Assembly (NCBI GenBank): GCA_030017715.1
Contig: JASEIU010000001.1
Location: 1,094,276 to 1,158,275, forward strand
DNA from: Candidatus Saccharicenans sp.
GTDB taxonomy: Bacteria; Acidobacteriota; Aminicenantia; Aminicenantales; Saccharicenantaceae
Direction: 5' to 3'
Length of the DNA: 64,000 nt
Part shown: positions 50,450-58,692 of the stretch, one piece after another
Layout: every line of letters begins with the position of its first letter
How positions within the stretch are numbered: the first letter of the stretch is position 1
Position numbers and translations under genes: made by a program
The notes under the pieces: generated by a model
Seen by the model: only the letters and a program-made list of their open reading frames with translations
Database searches by the model: none
What the model was told of the DNA's origin: nothing

Positions 50450-51943
50450 ATGAGCAACAAAAAGAATATCTTTCTGTTCGGGCTTCTGATTGTGTGCCTG
50501 CTGGTCCCGGGGTCGGGCTTCTTATCGGCTGCTGGCCAGGGACAGGAAAGGGTCATCCCGGAGGAGATAAAACAGCAGGTCGGCCAGACGGATTATGGGG
50601 TCGTTCGGATAAAAAAATTCCCGGTAGCCATGCAGTGCTGGACCTACCGCGGCTATACCTTTTTCGAAGCCCTGGAAAAAACCAGAGCTCTGGGGATTGA
50701 TTATGTTCAGGCCTTCCCGGGACAGAGGCTGTCCAGGGACCTCCCGGCCGGTGTAGTCTTCAATCACCGACTTGAGGAAGAATATCTGAAACTGGTCCGG
50801 GAAAAATTAAACAGCCTGAAGATGAGGGTGGCCGCTTATGGCGTGGTTGATACCGGCCGAACCGAAGAAGAAATGCGTCGGCTGTTTGAGTTCGCCAGGA
50901 AGCTTGGAATCAGAGTAATTGTCACCGAGCCAAAAGATGATGATTATCCGCTGCTAAACAAACTGGTTCGAGAATACAATCTCAGAATTGCGGTTCACAA
51001 TCACCCCGAACCCAGCAAATACGCCCACCCGGCCACGGCCCTTAAATACTTACAGGGCCTGGATGAAAGAATTGGCGTCTGCGCCGATACCGGTCACTGG
51101 ATGAGGGGCAATCTGAAGCCGGTTGAGTGTTTGAGATTGCTCCAGGGGCGGATTGTGGATGTTCATCTTAAAGACCGCAGCGACTTTGCAGTCAGAAAAG
51201 CGGAAGATGTGGCCTTCGGCAGCGGGAAAGCCGATATCAAAGCTATTCTGGCTGAACTCACCCTCCAGGATTATGACGGCTTTCTGACGATTGAGTATGA
51301 AAACGAAACGGAAGTCATGACTCCTGAACCGGCCATTAAAAAGGGGCTGGAATTCATAAAAAAGATAACCTATTACGAGGATTTTGAGCCGCTGCTGAGC
51401 CGGCTCAACGGGTTTTATGAAAAACACGGCTGGAACCATTACGGGCCGGGGCACTTCGAGCTGGACCCTAAAACCGGGATCTTGAAATCGCAGGGCGGAA
51501 TGGGCCTGCTCTGGTACAGCCGCAAGAAATTTAAGGATTTTGTTCTGGACCTGGAATTCAAGTGTTCTCAGAAAAACACCAACTCCGGCATCTTTGTCAG
51601 GGTCCCCGAGGTGCCGGTCAGCGACGATTATATCTATCATTCCTTTGAAATCCAGATTTATGATGCCGGTGAGGGCATCCACCGGACAGGAGCGGTTTAT
51701 GATGCCCAGGCCCCGTCAAAAGATGCCTCCAGACCGACCGGGGAATGGAACCATTTCCGGATCACTTTCGCAGCCGACCGCCTGACGGTGGAACTAAACG
51801 GCCAGAAGGTTGTCGACTGGAAAGCCGAACCCAGGGGAAAGGTGCGCGATTTCGCCGGCGAAGGTTATATCGGACTCCAGAACCACGACAGCCTGTCGCC
51901 GGTGTATTTTAGAAATATCTATATCAAAGAAATAAACAACTGA
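50450..51943 (+). CDS. secreted TIM-barrel sugar isomerase/epimerase fused to DUF1080
   Basis: 497 residues. A signal peptide (about 1-27) is followed by an AP-endonuclease-2-like TIM barrel (about 55-305) with likely metal ligands in AVHNHPEP, DTGHWMRG, VHLKDR and EYENE. A C-terminal DUF1080 (3-keto-disaccharide hydrolase/LamG-like) domain (about 315-497) has KFKDFVLDLEFKCSQKNTNSGIFVR and ends YFRNIYIKE. DUF1080 proteins include hydrolases of 3-keto-glycosides. The fusion suggests that one exported protein both isomerises and cleaves or binds a sugar. AGGAG precedes the ATG. It ends 2 bases from the convergent outer-membrane fusion gene. Confidence 0.85.
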   Translation: MSNKKNIFLFGLLIVCLLVPGSGFLSAAGQGQERVIPEEIKQQVGQTDYGVVRIKKFPVAMQCWTYRGYTFFEALEKTRALGIDYVQAFPGQRLSRDLPAGVVFNHRLEEEYLKLVREKLNSLKMRVAAYGVVDTGRTEEEMRRLFEFARKLGIRVIVTEPKDDDYPLLNKLVREYNLRIAVHNHPEPSKYAHPATALKYLQGLDERIGVCADTGHWMRGNLKPVECLRLLQGRIVDVHLKDRSDFAVRKAEDVAFGSGKADIKAILAELTLQDYDGFLTIEYENETEVMTPEPAIKKGLEFIKKITYYEDFEPLLSRLNGFYEKHGWNHYGPGHFELDPKTGILKSQGGMGLLWYSRKKFKDFVLDLEFKCSQKNTNSGIFVRVPEVPVSDDYIYHSFEIQIYDAGEGIHRTGAVYDAQAPSKDASRPTGEWNHFRITFAADRLTVELNGQKVVDWKAEPRGKVRDFAGEGYIGLQNHDSLSPVYFRNIYIKEINN

Positions 51944-51945
51944 CC

Positions 51946-54900
51946 TCAGAAGCCAGGAGTTATGGTAAACTGCCAGTGCCAGCCCTTGATCGGACGGTCG
52001 AAGGGATAGACATAGTCAAAGCCCAGAACCAGCACTCCGAATAGATTGGTTCTCAGACCGAGGCCGGCGCTGGAGACCGGCTTCTTTGTCCCGCCGAACC
52101 AGGTCGGTTTTTCTCCTGAATACCAGGCCGTTCCGATGTCGTAAAAGGCCAGAAACTCCAGAGGCCAGACGCCATAATAACCCCTGCCGATGCCCAGAAC
52201 TCGAAAGACCGGAAATCTCAACTCCACATTGGCCACCAGCATCCGGGTTCCCAGCAGACGGTTGAAATCAAACATGTCGGGACTGGTTTCATCAAATTCG
52301 CTGTACAGGAAACTGTTGTAATCATAACCCCGGACCAGGGTTTCATATCCCAGAAAAAGCGGCCAGAGCCTCTGGTCATCCGAACCTTTGCCATAACGGC
52401 CGTAATGCAGCAACCGGAAAGCCAGAGTAAAAGGTCTTTTAGGAATTAGGTACCGTCGGTAATCAGCCATGACACTGATAAAATTAAGGTCACCAAAATT
52501 GGGCTGGACTTCCAGCAGGTAGGCCTGTCCCAGAATCGGGCTGCAGGCCCCGAACAGTGAACTGTCATACACCATGGCCGCCGAGGCGTAACCGTACTTG
52601 AGCGATTTTGGGGCCGGCAGGTCAAGCTGATAATAATCAATAAGCTGGAAATAAACCGCATCATAAATATACTGGTACAGCTTGCTGTTAAAATCTATCA
52701 GGTTGAAGCCGGCTGAAAATTCAAGCCTTCTGAAAGTATTGAGAGGATAGTAAGCAAAACCACCCAGCTGATAGGCAATTTGCCGGTTCAGGTATTCTTC
52801 CTGGACATAAACCGGAATCCCACCCATTTCCTTAAAGTAAGCATTGTAAGACCCGTAAATATAGGGCACCCTTTGCAATACTGCCCCCCAGTTAATCCTG
52901 TTCCTGGAATTCATGTAACCGATCAGGGCATAGCTGTCTATTAACTCGTAATTGGTCTGGGCCATGGTAACCAGGGTATGATAACCGAGCATGTCGCTCC
53001 AGAAGGCAGCGATGCCTCCCCCGGCATAGGTTCCATAGCGGTCAACGCCCACCGCCACCGTTGGCTGGGAGACAAAATCCAGCGACAGCTTTGGCCTGTA
53101 ATTCGTAACCGGAAAGTCGGTTTCCTTCGGCAGTCCGTAAAGGGGATTTCTCAGCAGTCCCAGCAGAGCCCCTTCGGGTTGAGTCCTGGGGGGCAACAGG
53201 TCGAGCGGTCTCTGGCCGAATTGAGCCAAAGCGGTCTGTCCCTGGAGGGTTTCCGAGGATTCAACCACATAAACCGAATAGTAGCCGCCTTCATAGACGG
53301 ACATGACCAGTTTCCGGATGCCGGGGGAATAGGAAATGGCCGGGCTGAGCTGGGTGATTCCCCCGATTCCGGTAAAAAGATTGGTAATCTGGGAGATTGT
53401 GCCGTCGCTCAGGTCCAGTCGGTAGAGGTCCGTCTTTCCGGTATAATCCGACAGGAAGAACAAGCTCTGGCCATCCTCAGACCACTGCGGATTGACATTC
53501 TTTCCCGATGGAAAGCCCAGGACCCTGGTGACTTCTCCGCTGGCCACATCCAGCAGGGCCAAGTCGTAATTGCCCGTATCCAGCCACTGCATATTGGCGC
53601 TAAACCTTTCGGTAACGAAAGCCAGCTTGCTGCCGTCCGGGGACCAGACCGGATGCAGGTCGCCAAAACTGTCCCTGGTTATCTGCTTCAAAGTATTGTC
53701 TTCCAGGTTATAGATAAAAATATCAGTTACTCCGCCAACCAGGGCGGCAAAGGCGATTTCTTTGCCCCCCGGAGACCAGGATGGATTCAGGATTTCGCCC
53801 AGTTCCGGAAACGGTATTTCCTTTTCTATCCGTCCATTCAATGCATTCATGATGGTCAGCTGGGGACGTCCGCGGCTTACGGTTCCCAGGACAATCCGCT
53901 GGCTGTCCGGAGCCCAGGCCCCGGCCGACCTTATGAACTGAATGCTCTCAAAATGGGGGTCGATGGCGGTGGAGGTGAGCTTCCTCTTCACCTTGCCGGT
54001 AGCCGGGTCGGCCAGGTAAAGGTCTATGGAAAAGAGGTCGCGAGAAGAGAAGAAAATCATGTTCTGCCCGTCAGGGCTCAGAACCGGAGAAACGTTATAA
54101 GGATTATTTTCAATTCCTTTCAGCAGCAGTCGACCGTACTTATCCGGAGTTTCGGTCAACGGGATCAGGGGCTTATAAGCTTCTTCCATGGATTTATGCC
54201 AGTCTTCCGACAGCTTTTTTAAGGGAACCCCGAGCACTCCCTGGAGAACCGATTCGTAATCCCCGCTTCGGGCCAGCATTCTGAAAATCTTGCCGATCAT
54301 CTCATCGCCCCAGCGCCCTCCGATATAAGCCCAGACGGCATGTCCATATCTGTATGGAAAATACTTGTAATAATTTTCCAGCTTCTTGATCTGCGGCAGG
54401 TCCTTGCGTTTCCAGGTATCCCTCATCCACATCGAGGTCTCGGTATCAACCGGCCCGATCGACAGGTACTCGGCCAGACCTTCTATCAGGAAAAGCGGAA
54501 CCCGCAGTTCGGCCCCGGTGTACCTGGCCTGGTCGGAATGCCCCTGGCCGGCAATATCGTACTGAAAGGCATGGACCAGTTCGTGGCCGATGACATGGTC
54601 GGTTTCAGCCAGGGATACCCCGTATGGCAACACGATGCGCCTCTTAAAAGACTCGGTCACTCCTCCGGTCCCCTCTCCCATGGCCTCGGGAATGACTGTG
54701 GTTTGCTGGAATTCCGGGCTGCTGGAATAGATAATCAGCGGCTGGCGACCTTTCAGCTCGTGGTTGAAAATCCGGCTCAAACGAGAATACCAGCGTTCGG
54801 CCATCATAGCCGCCTGCTTGACCACTTCTTCGTCTTCCTGGTAGTAATAAACGTCAAAGTGCTTGGTCTTCATTATCCTGAAGTCAAACCGCTTGTATTG

Positions 54901-55011
54901 CACCTTATTCCGGCCGAAATACTGCGCCCGAACCGGAGCTAACGAGGTCATGACCAAAAGACCAAGCAAAACAGGAATCAAAAGAGTCAGTTTATGCTTA
55001 AATAGGCGCAT
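51946..55011 (-). CDS. metallopeptidase / TolB-like propeller / outer-membrane barrel fusion
   Basis: 1021 residues. A signal peptide (about 1-30) precedes a gluzincin-like peptidase domain with HELVH at residues 143-147 and IEGLAEYLS about 30 residues later, which supplies a likely third zinc ligand. From about 300 to 600 are PD40/TolB-type propeller repeats (NPYNVSPVLSPDGQNMIFFSS, WSPDGSKLAFVTE). The C-terminal 380 residues form an Omp85-like barrel with GYETLVRGYDYNS and GLGLRTNLFGVLVLGFDYVYPF (partial). The result is an outer-membrane anchored protease-propeller. AAGGAGGAG precedes the ATG. Confidence 0.84.
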   Translation of the reverse strand: MRLFKHKLTLLIPVLLGLLVMTSLAPVRAQYFGRNKVQYKRFDFRIMKTKHFDVYYYQEDEEVVKQAAMMAERWYSRLSRIFNHELKGRQPLIIYSSSPEFQQTTVIPEAMGEGTGGVTESFKRRIVLPYGVSLAETDHVIGHELVHAFQYDIAGQGHSDQARYTGAELRVPLFLIEGLAEYLSIGPVDTETSMWMRDTWKRKDLPQIKKLENYYKYFPYRYGHAVWAYIGGRWGDEMIGKIFRMLARSGDYESVLQGVLGVPLKKLSEDWHKSMEEAYKPLIPLTETPDKYGRLLLKGIENNPYNVSPVLSPDGQNMIFFSSRDLFSIDLYLADPATGKVKRKLTSTAIDPHFESIQFIRSAGAWAPDSQRIVLGTVSRGRPQLTIMNALNGRIEKEIPFPELGEILNPSWSPGGKEIAFAALVGGVTDIFIYNLEDNTLKQITRDSFGDLHPVWSPDGSKLAFVTERFSANMQWLDTGNYDLALLDVASGEVTRVLGFPSGKNVNPQWSEDGQSLFFLSDYTGKTDLYRLDLSDGTISQITNLFTGIGGITQLSPAISYSPGIRKLVMSVYEGGYYSVYVVESSETLQGQTALAQFGQRPLDLLPPRTQPEGALLGLLRNPLYGLPKETDFPVTNYRPKLSLDFVSQPTVAVGVDRYGTYAGGGIAAFWSDMLGYHTLVTMAQTNYELIDSYALIGYMNSRNRINWGAVLQRVPYIYGSYNAYFKEMGGIPVYVQEEYLNRQIAYQLGGFAYYPLNTFRRLEFSAGFNLIDFNSKLYQYIYDAVYFQLIDYYQLDLPAPKSLKYGYASAAMVYDSSLFGACSPILGQAYLLEVQPNFGDLNFISVMADYRRYLIPKRPFTLAFRLLHYGRYGKGSDDQRLWPLFLGYETLVRGYDYNSFLYSEFDETSPDMFDFNRLLGTRMLVANVELRFPVFRVLGIGRGYYGVWPLEFLAFYDIGTAWYSGEKPTWFGGTKKPVSSAGLGLRTNLFGVLVLGFDYVYPFDRPIKGWHWQFTITPGF

Positions 55012-55049
55012 AATCTCCTCCTTGAACTCAAATCAAATTATCTTCGTAT

Positions 55050-55055
55050 ATTATA
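55050..55055 (-). promoter_or_regulatory. -10 box candidate for the peptidase/barrel gene
   Basis: Minus-strand TATAAT (55055-55050), about 39 bases before the ATG at 55011. No convincing -35 hexamer is at the right distance, so confidence is low. Confidence 0.35.
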
Positions 55056-55123
55056 ACCTAATTCCCAAAAAAAATGATTCATTTCATGCCAGCCGTCGGC
55101 CCGCTGTAATCTTAGTGGGAAAT

Positions 55124-55897
55124 ATGATATCTATATTGACGGTGGTTAAGATTTCCGAGGTTCAGGCCAGAAGCATCCTGAATAAGTCCAAAATCTTCGA
55201 TTACTGCCTGAACCCCTACATCGGCTGCAGCCATGGCTGCCGATACTGTTATGCCGGGCTATTTATGACCAGGTATTCGGGACATTCCGAACCCTGGGGC
55301 CAGTTTGTGGACGTTAAATTGAATGCGCCCGAATTGCTGCGCCGACAGCTCCCCCGGGCCAGACGCGGAACGGTCTGGATAGCTTCTGTTTGCGACCCCT
55401 ACCAGCCGGTGGAATCCAGGTACCAGCTTACCAGAAAATGCCTGCGAGAACTCAGCCGCCGTGCCTTTCCAGTTTTCATCCAGACCAAATCTGACCTGGT
55501 GGTCAGGGATCTTGATATCTTGAAAGACCTGGCCGAACTGGAAGTTGGGTTTTCCATAGCTACCGATGATGACCGGACGGCCGCCCTGTTTGAACCCGGA
55601 GCGCCGTCGGTCACCAGAAGGCTGAAAGCCCTGGAGAAAATCAAGGCCGTCAACCTCAGGACCTTTGTTTTTATAGGTCCGATCCTCCCCCAGAATCCGG
55701 AAGGCCTGGCAGGCCGGCTTATCGGGCTGGCCGATAAGGTCTTCATAGACCGCCTTAATTACACCGGCCAGTTCATCAATTTTTATCGGAGCCAGGGTTT
55801 GCTGTCCTGCGCCAGCGATGATTTCTTCAAACAGATGAAAGAAAGGCTGGTAACCGAACTGGAAAGATCCGGCCTGTCTTTTGAGCTGATATTCTGA
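55124..55897 (+). CDS. radical SAM protein of the spore photoproduct lyase-like family
   Basis: 257 residues from ATG 55124 (the frame stays open upstream to 54863 but this lies within the opposite-strand gene). The radical SAM cluster motif is CSHGCRYC (CxxxCxxC) near residue 32, followed by YAGLFMTRYSGHSEPWGQFVDVK, a pattern of the SPL-like family that lacks a separate photolyase domain. It uses S-adenosylmethionine radicals; the substrate is unknown. The binding site (GGGA 3 bases before the ATG) is weak, and starts at 55136 or 55142 are possible. It lies upstream of the dipeptidase operon, separated by 48 bases. Confidence 0.83.
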   Translation: MISILTVVKISEVQARSILNKSKIFDYCLNPYIGCSHGCRYCYAGLFMTRYSGHSEPWGQFVDVKLNAPELLRRQLPRARRGTVWIASVCDPYQPVESRYQLTRKCLRELSRRAFPVFIQTKSDLVVRDLDILKDLAELEVGFSIATDDDRTAALFEPGAPSVTRRLKALEKIKAVNLRTFVFIGPILPQNPEGLAGRLIGLADKVFIDRLNYTGQFINFYRSQGLLSCASDDFFKQMKERLVTELERSGLSFELIF

Positions 55898-55945
55898 TTA
55901 CAAACAATTTGCTTTATATTCTTCACTTGAGTAATATTTTTAATC

Positions 55946-57250
55946 ATGTTGGCTCAGACACTCATCATAACCGTCATAATCATCGCCGCTTATGCCCTGG
56001 CCAAATGGCGGGGGTTATCAGTTGAACTCAGTTTGCTGGTGGCCACAGTGGCCGGAGCCCTGGGTGGCTCTGTTTTCCGGACGCCGAAAATAGGCGAAAT
56101 TCCCAGACACCTGGTAGAAGGCTCTTTCACCTATCTGGACGTGATTCTGGTCTTTTTCACGGCCACCCTGTTCATCACCATCGTTCAGGAATCGGGCGGG
56201 GTCAACTTTGCCGTCCGCCAGGCGGTCATCAGATTTTCGCGGTTAAGGTTTCTGTCTCTATTTCTGCTGATGATCATTGTCCTGATCCCTGGAGCCCTGA
56301 CCGGCGCTGGCAGCGTTTCTCTGCTGGTGGTAGGCGCTCCGGTCGCTCTGGCCCTGAAGGGGCTCGGCGTTCCGGAAAAGAAAATTCCGGCTATTCTGTT
56401 TATTCTGGCTGGGCTGGCCGCGGCCGCTCCCCCGGTAAACATCTGGGCCATGGTGCTCTGCGCCGGAACGGCCATCCCCTATGTCGGTTTTGAATTGCCT
56501 CTCGGCCTGCCGGTGATAATTCTTGGCACCTTGACTATCTTTATTCTGGGAGGTCGACGGGCAGAAGCCGGAGACCTGGAAGCTTTCCTCGAAAAAACCC
56601 GCTGCCATCCGGCCATGAACTGGTTTCGCCTGCTGACTCCGTTCGCGGTTTTTTTCGCCCTGGTGCTTGCTTACCGCCTCTGGCCGTTTTCCTTTCCTGT
56701 GCTCGGGTTGCCACTGGAATTCCTGCTGGCTTCTCTGGCGGCACTGGCCCTCAGCCCGGTCCGTCTTAATCTGGTTAAGGTAGCGTCGGCCACTGTCAGC
56801 AAGCTGCTTCCGCTTCTGGCCATTATGGTCATAGTAGGAATGCTCCAGCAGGTAATGGCCGCCAGCGGGGTGAAAGGATTGATTTCATACTCGGTTCTGA
56901 TAATTCCGCTGGGTTTGCTGTTCTGTCTCCTTCCGCTCATCATTCCAGCCTCGGAAGGAGTTCTGACCTACGGCGGAGCGGCCATAATCGGCATCCCGCT
57001 CGTCTGGTATCTGAACTCCCTGGGCTACCATGCCACGGTGGTCATCTCCGGTTTGAGCCTGCTCTGGCCTCTGGGCGACGGCCTGCCGCCCACTGCCCTG
57101 ATCGGCCGATTAAGTTTAATGGTTTCCGGCTATGAGGGAAAATACTGGCATTTTTTACGGCAGACCTGGGTTCCCTGGCTGATCATCACCGCAGCCGGAA
57201 TGCTGATGATCATATTCAGCGGGCGGCTGCGTTTTCTGGTGATCGGATGA
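55946..57250 (+). CDS. DctM/anion-permease-type membrane transporter
   Basis: A 434-residue protein with about 12 hydrophobic segments. Features of the ion-transporter superfamily are GALTGAGSVSLLVVGAPVALAL in a re-entrant loop near residue 115 and PLIIPASEGVLTYGGAAIIGIP in the second half, with PPVNIWAMVL in the middle. Length and pattern resemble TRAP large subunits (DctM) or C4-dicarboxylate carriers; no separate TRAP receptor or small subunit is obvious except the 53-residue gene after it. It may import an acylated amino acid, dipeptide or carboxylate. No strong ribosome binding site; a weak promoter (TATATT, 55915-55920) may lie upstream. Confidence 0.75.
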   Translation: MLAQTLIITVIIIAAYALAKWRGLSVELSLLVATVAGALGGSVFRTPKIGEIPRHLVEGSFTYLDVILVFFTATLFITIVQESGGVNFAVRQAVIRFSRLRFLSLFLLMIIVLIPGALTGAGSVSLLVVGAPVALALKGLGVPEKKIPAILFILAGLAAAAPPVNIWAMVLCAGTAIPYVGFELPLGLPVIILGTLTIFILGGRRAEAGDLEAFLEKTRCHPAMNWFRLLTPFAVFFALVLAYRLWPFSFPVLGLPLEFLLASLAALALSPVRLNLVKVASATVSKLLPLLAIMVIVGMLQQVMAASGVKGLISYSVLIIPLGLLFCLLPLIIPASEGVLTYGGAAIIGIPLVWYLNSLGYHATVVISGLSLLWPLGDGLPPTALIGRLSLMVSGYEGKYWHFLRQTWVPWLIITAAGMLMIIFSGRLRFLVIG

Positions 57251-57278
57251 TAAATTACAGCCAAAAGGATTACGAGCC

Positions 57279-57440
57279 ATGATAGCCAGAATCATCATGA
57301 TTGCTTATTACCTGATGGCCGCTTTCTTTGTTTTAATTACCGTTAAAAATCTGATTCAGGAAAAAGACAGCCGGGACCGGGTGATTCTATACCTGGTGAC
57401 GCTTATTCCGTTTATGCTCAGATTGCTCCGAATAAAGTGA
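57279..57440 (+). CDS. 53-residue two-helix membrane protein
   Basis: A short gene after the permease gene with hydrophobic helices at residues 5-24 and 35-50 joined by a charged loop (QEKDSRDR). AAAAGGA lies about 9 bases before the ATG. It ends 10 bases before the M14-like gene, so it is probably translated within the operon. It may be a small accessory subunit of the permease (inference). I recognise no family. Confidence 0.6.
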   Translation: MIARIIMIAYYLMAAFFVLITVKNLIQEKDSRDRVILYLVTLIPFMLRLLRIK

Positions 57441-57450
57441 AGGTCATACC

Positions 57451-58617
57451 ATGAAAACCGCAGGAACTGGTTTTAGGCTGGCCGCCGCTCTGGCCGTCAT
57501 CATCATTTTGATCACCGGCGGCCGGCCGCTAAGAGAACATCGCCAATTTCCGGTGGAGATAGTCTGCGGGCCCGGGGTGACTGAAATCAGGCCCTTGAGC
57601 CATTATCTGCCGGCACTTAAAGACACTCCGGCCGATACCCCGGTCTTTATTTTGAGAGGAACAGAAACCGGAGGCGCGGCCTTGATCATGGGCAATACCC
57701 ATGCCAATGAACCAGAGGGCATGCTGGCGGTAGCCATCATGATCGAGAATGCGCTGGTGGAAAAAGGGACTCTTTACCTGATTCCATTCTTCAACCGCAG
57801 TGCCAGTTTGAACACCAGGCCGGGCGAAGGATATCCGCTTTATTTTTCTTTGCTGACGCCCTGGGGTCAGAAAAAATTCAGGCTGGGCAACCGTGATGCT
57901 TCCCCCCTCGACCAGTGGCCGGACCCGGACGTTTATATTCATTATCCTGAAAAACAGATGCTTTCTTACCTCGACATCCGGAATACCAACCGGACCTGGC
58001 CGGGTCGCCGGAACGGCCTGCCCATGGAACAGGTTACCTTTGCCGCCATGGAGCTCCTGCGCCGGGAGCGGGTGGATATGGCCATCGACCTGCATGGGGC
58101 GGAAACCATGTTTCCGGTCACCAACTGTATCGTGGCTCCCGAAAAATCAATGAGGATTGCCACTCTGGCTTCACTGACGGTCAAGTCCATGGAAGGTTTT
58201 GAAAATCACCTGGAATCGTCGCCGGAAAAATTTCGCGGGCTTTCTCATCGGGAAATAGGAGATTATTCGGATACTCTGCCCTTTCTCCTGGAAGCCCCCA
58301 TTCCCTTCCTGGACCAACCGACCGGGGCCAAGACCGAGCAACTTTTCCTGGACGGCCGGGATGACTTTCTGCTCAGTCTGGCCGGCCAGAAAAAACTGTT
58401 TGTGCCCTATGACCAATCCGGCTGGCCTCTGGACCGGAGGGTTGGCCAGCACCTGTCCGTTACCCTGGAAATAATCAGACAGTTTTCAAGAAAGACGCCA
58501 GAGCGGGCAGTAGTTATCAGAAACGTCCCGCGGTATTCAGAGATAGTTACTAAAGGGACCGGAAGTTATTTCCACCACCCGGCCTCAGCCGAAAAGGACA
58601 GAGTGGTGAAGCTATAA
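57451..58617 (+). CDS. M14-type succinylglutamate desuccinylase/aspartoacylase-like zinc hydrolase
   Basis: 388 residues with an N-terminal signal or membrane anchor (about residues 8-24). Zinc ligands of the M14 fold are visible: H-x-x-E in GNTHANEPEG (about residue 88) and the distal H in IDLHGAE (about residue 212). IRNTNRTWPGR is a likely substrate-binding region with Asn and Arg. Members deacylate N-acyl amino acids or trim carboxy-terminal residues. It sits in an operon with two C69 dipeptidases, supporting a role in acyl-dipeptide use. Confidence 0.8.
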   Translation: MKTAGTGFRLAAALAVIIILITGGRPLREHRQFPVEIVCGPGVTEIRPLSHYLPALKDTPADTPVFILRGTETGGAALIMGNTHANEPEGMLAVAIMIENALVEKGTLYLIPFFNRSASLNTRPGEGYPLYFSLLTPWGQKKFRLGNRDASPLDQWPDPDVYIHYPEKQMLSYLDIRNTNRTWPGRRNGLPMEQVTFAAMELLRRERVDMAIDLHGAETMFPVTNCIVAPEKSMRIATLASLTVKSMEGFENHLESSPEKFRGLSHREIGDYSDTLPFLLEAPIPFLDQPTGAKTEQLFLDGRDDFLLSLAGQKKLFVPYDQSGWPLDRRVGQHLSVTLEIIRQFSRKTPERAVVIRNVPRYSEIVTKGTGSYFHHPASAEKDRVVKL

Positions 58618-58692
58618 TTCCCATCAAAGGCAAATCTGTTTTAAGACAGGAGACCATGCGGTCCGAAAATAAAACCAGGGAGCAGTTATAAA

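Noticed and set aside
52978..54222. A 414-codon open frame on the plus strand
   Set aside because: It lies wholly inside the peptidase/propeller/barrel gene on the other strand, has no binding site, and shows no domain pattern; it is an antisense shadow.
54863..55123. Upstream extension of the radical SAM protein
   Set aside because: It runs through the 5' part of the opposite-strand gene and shows no conserved sequence before the CSHGCRYC region.
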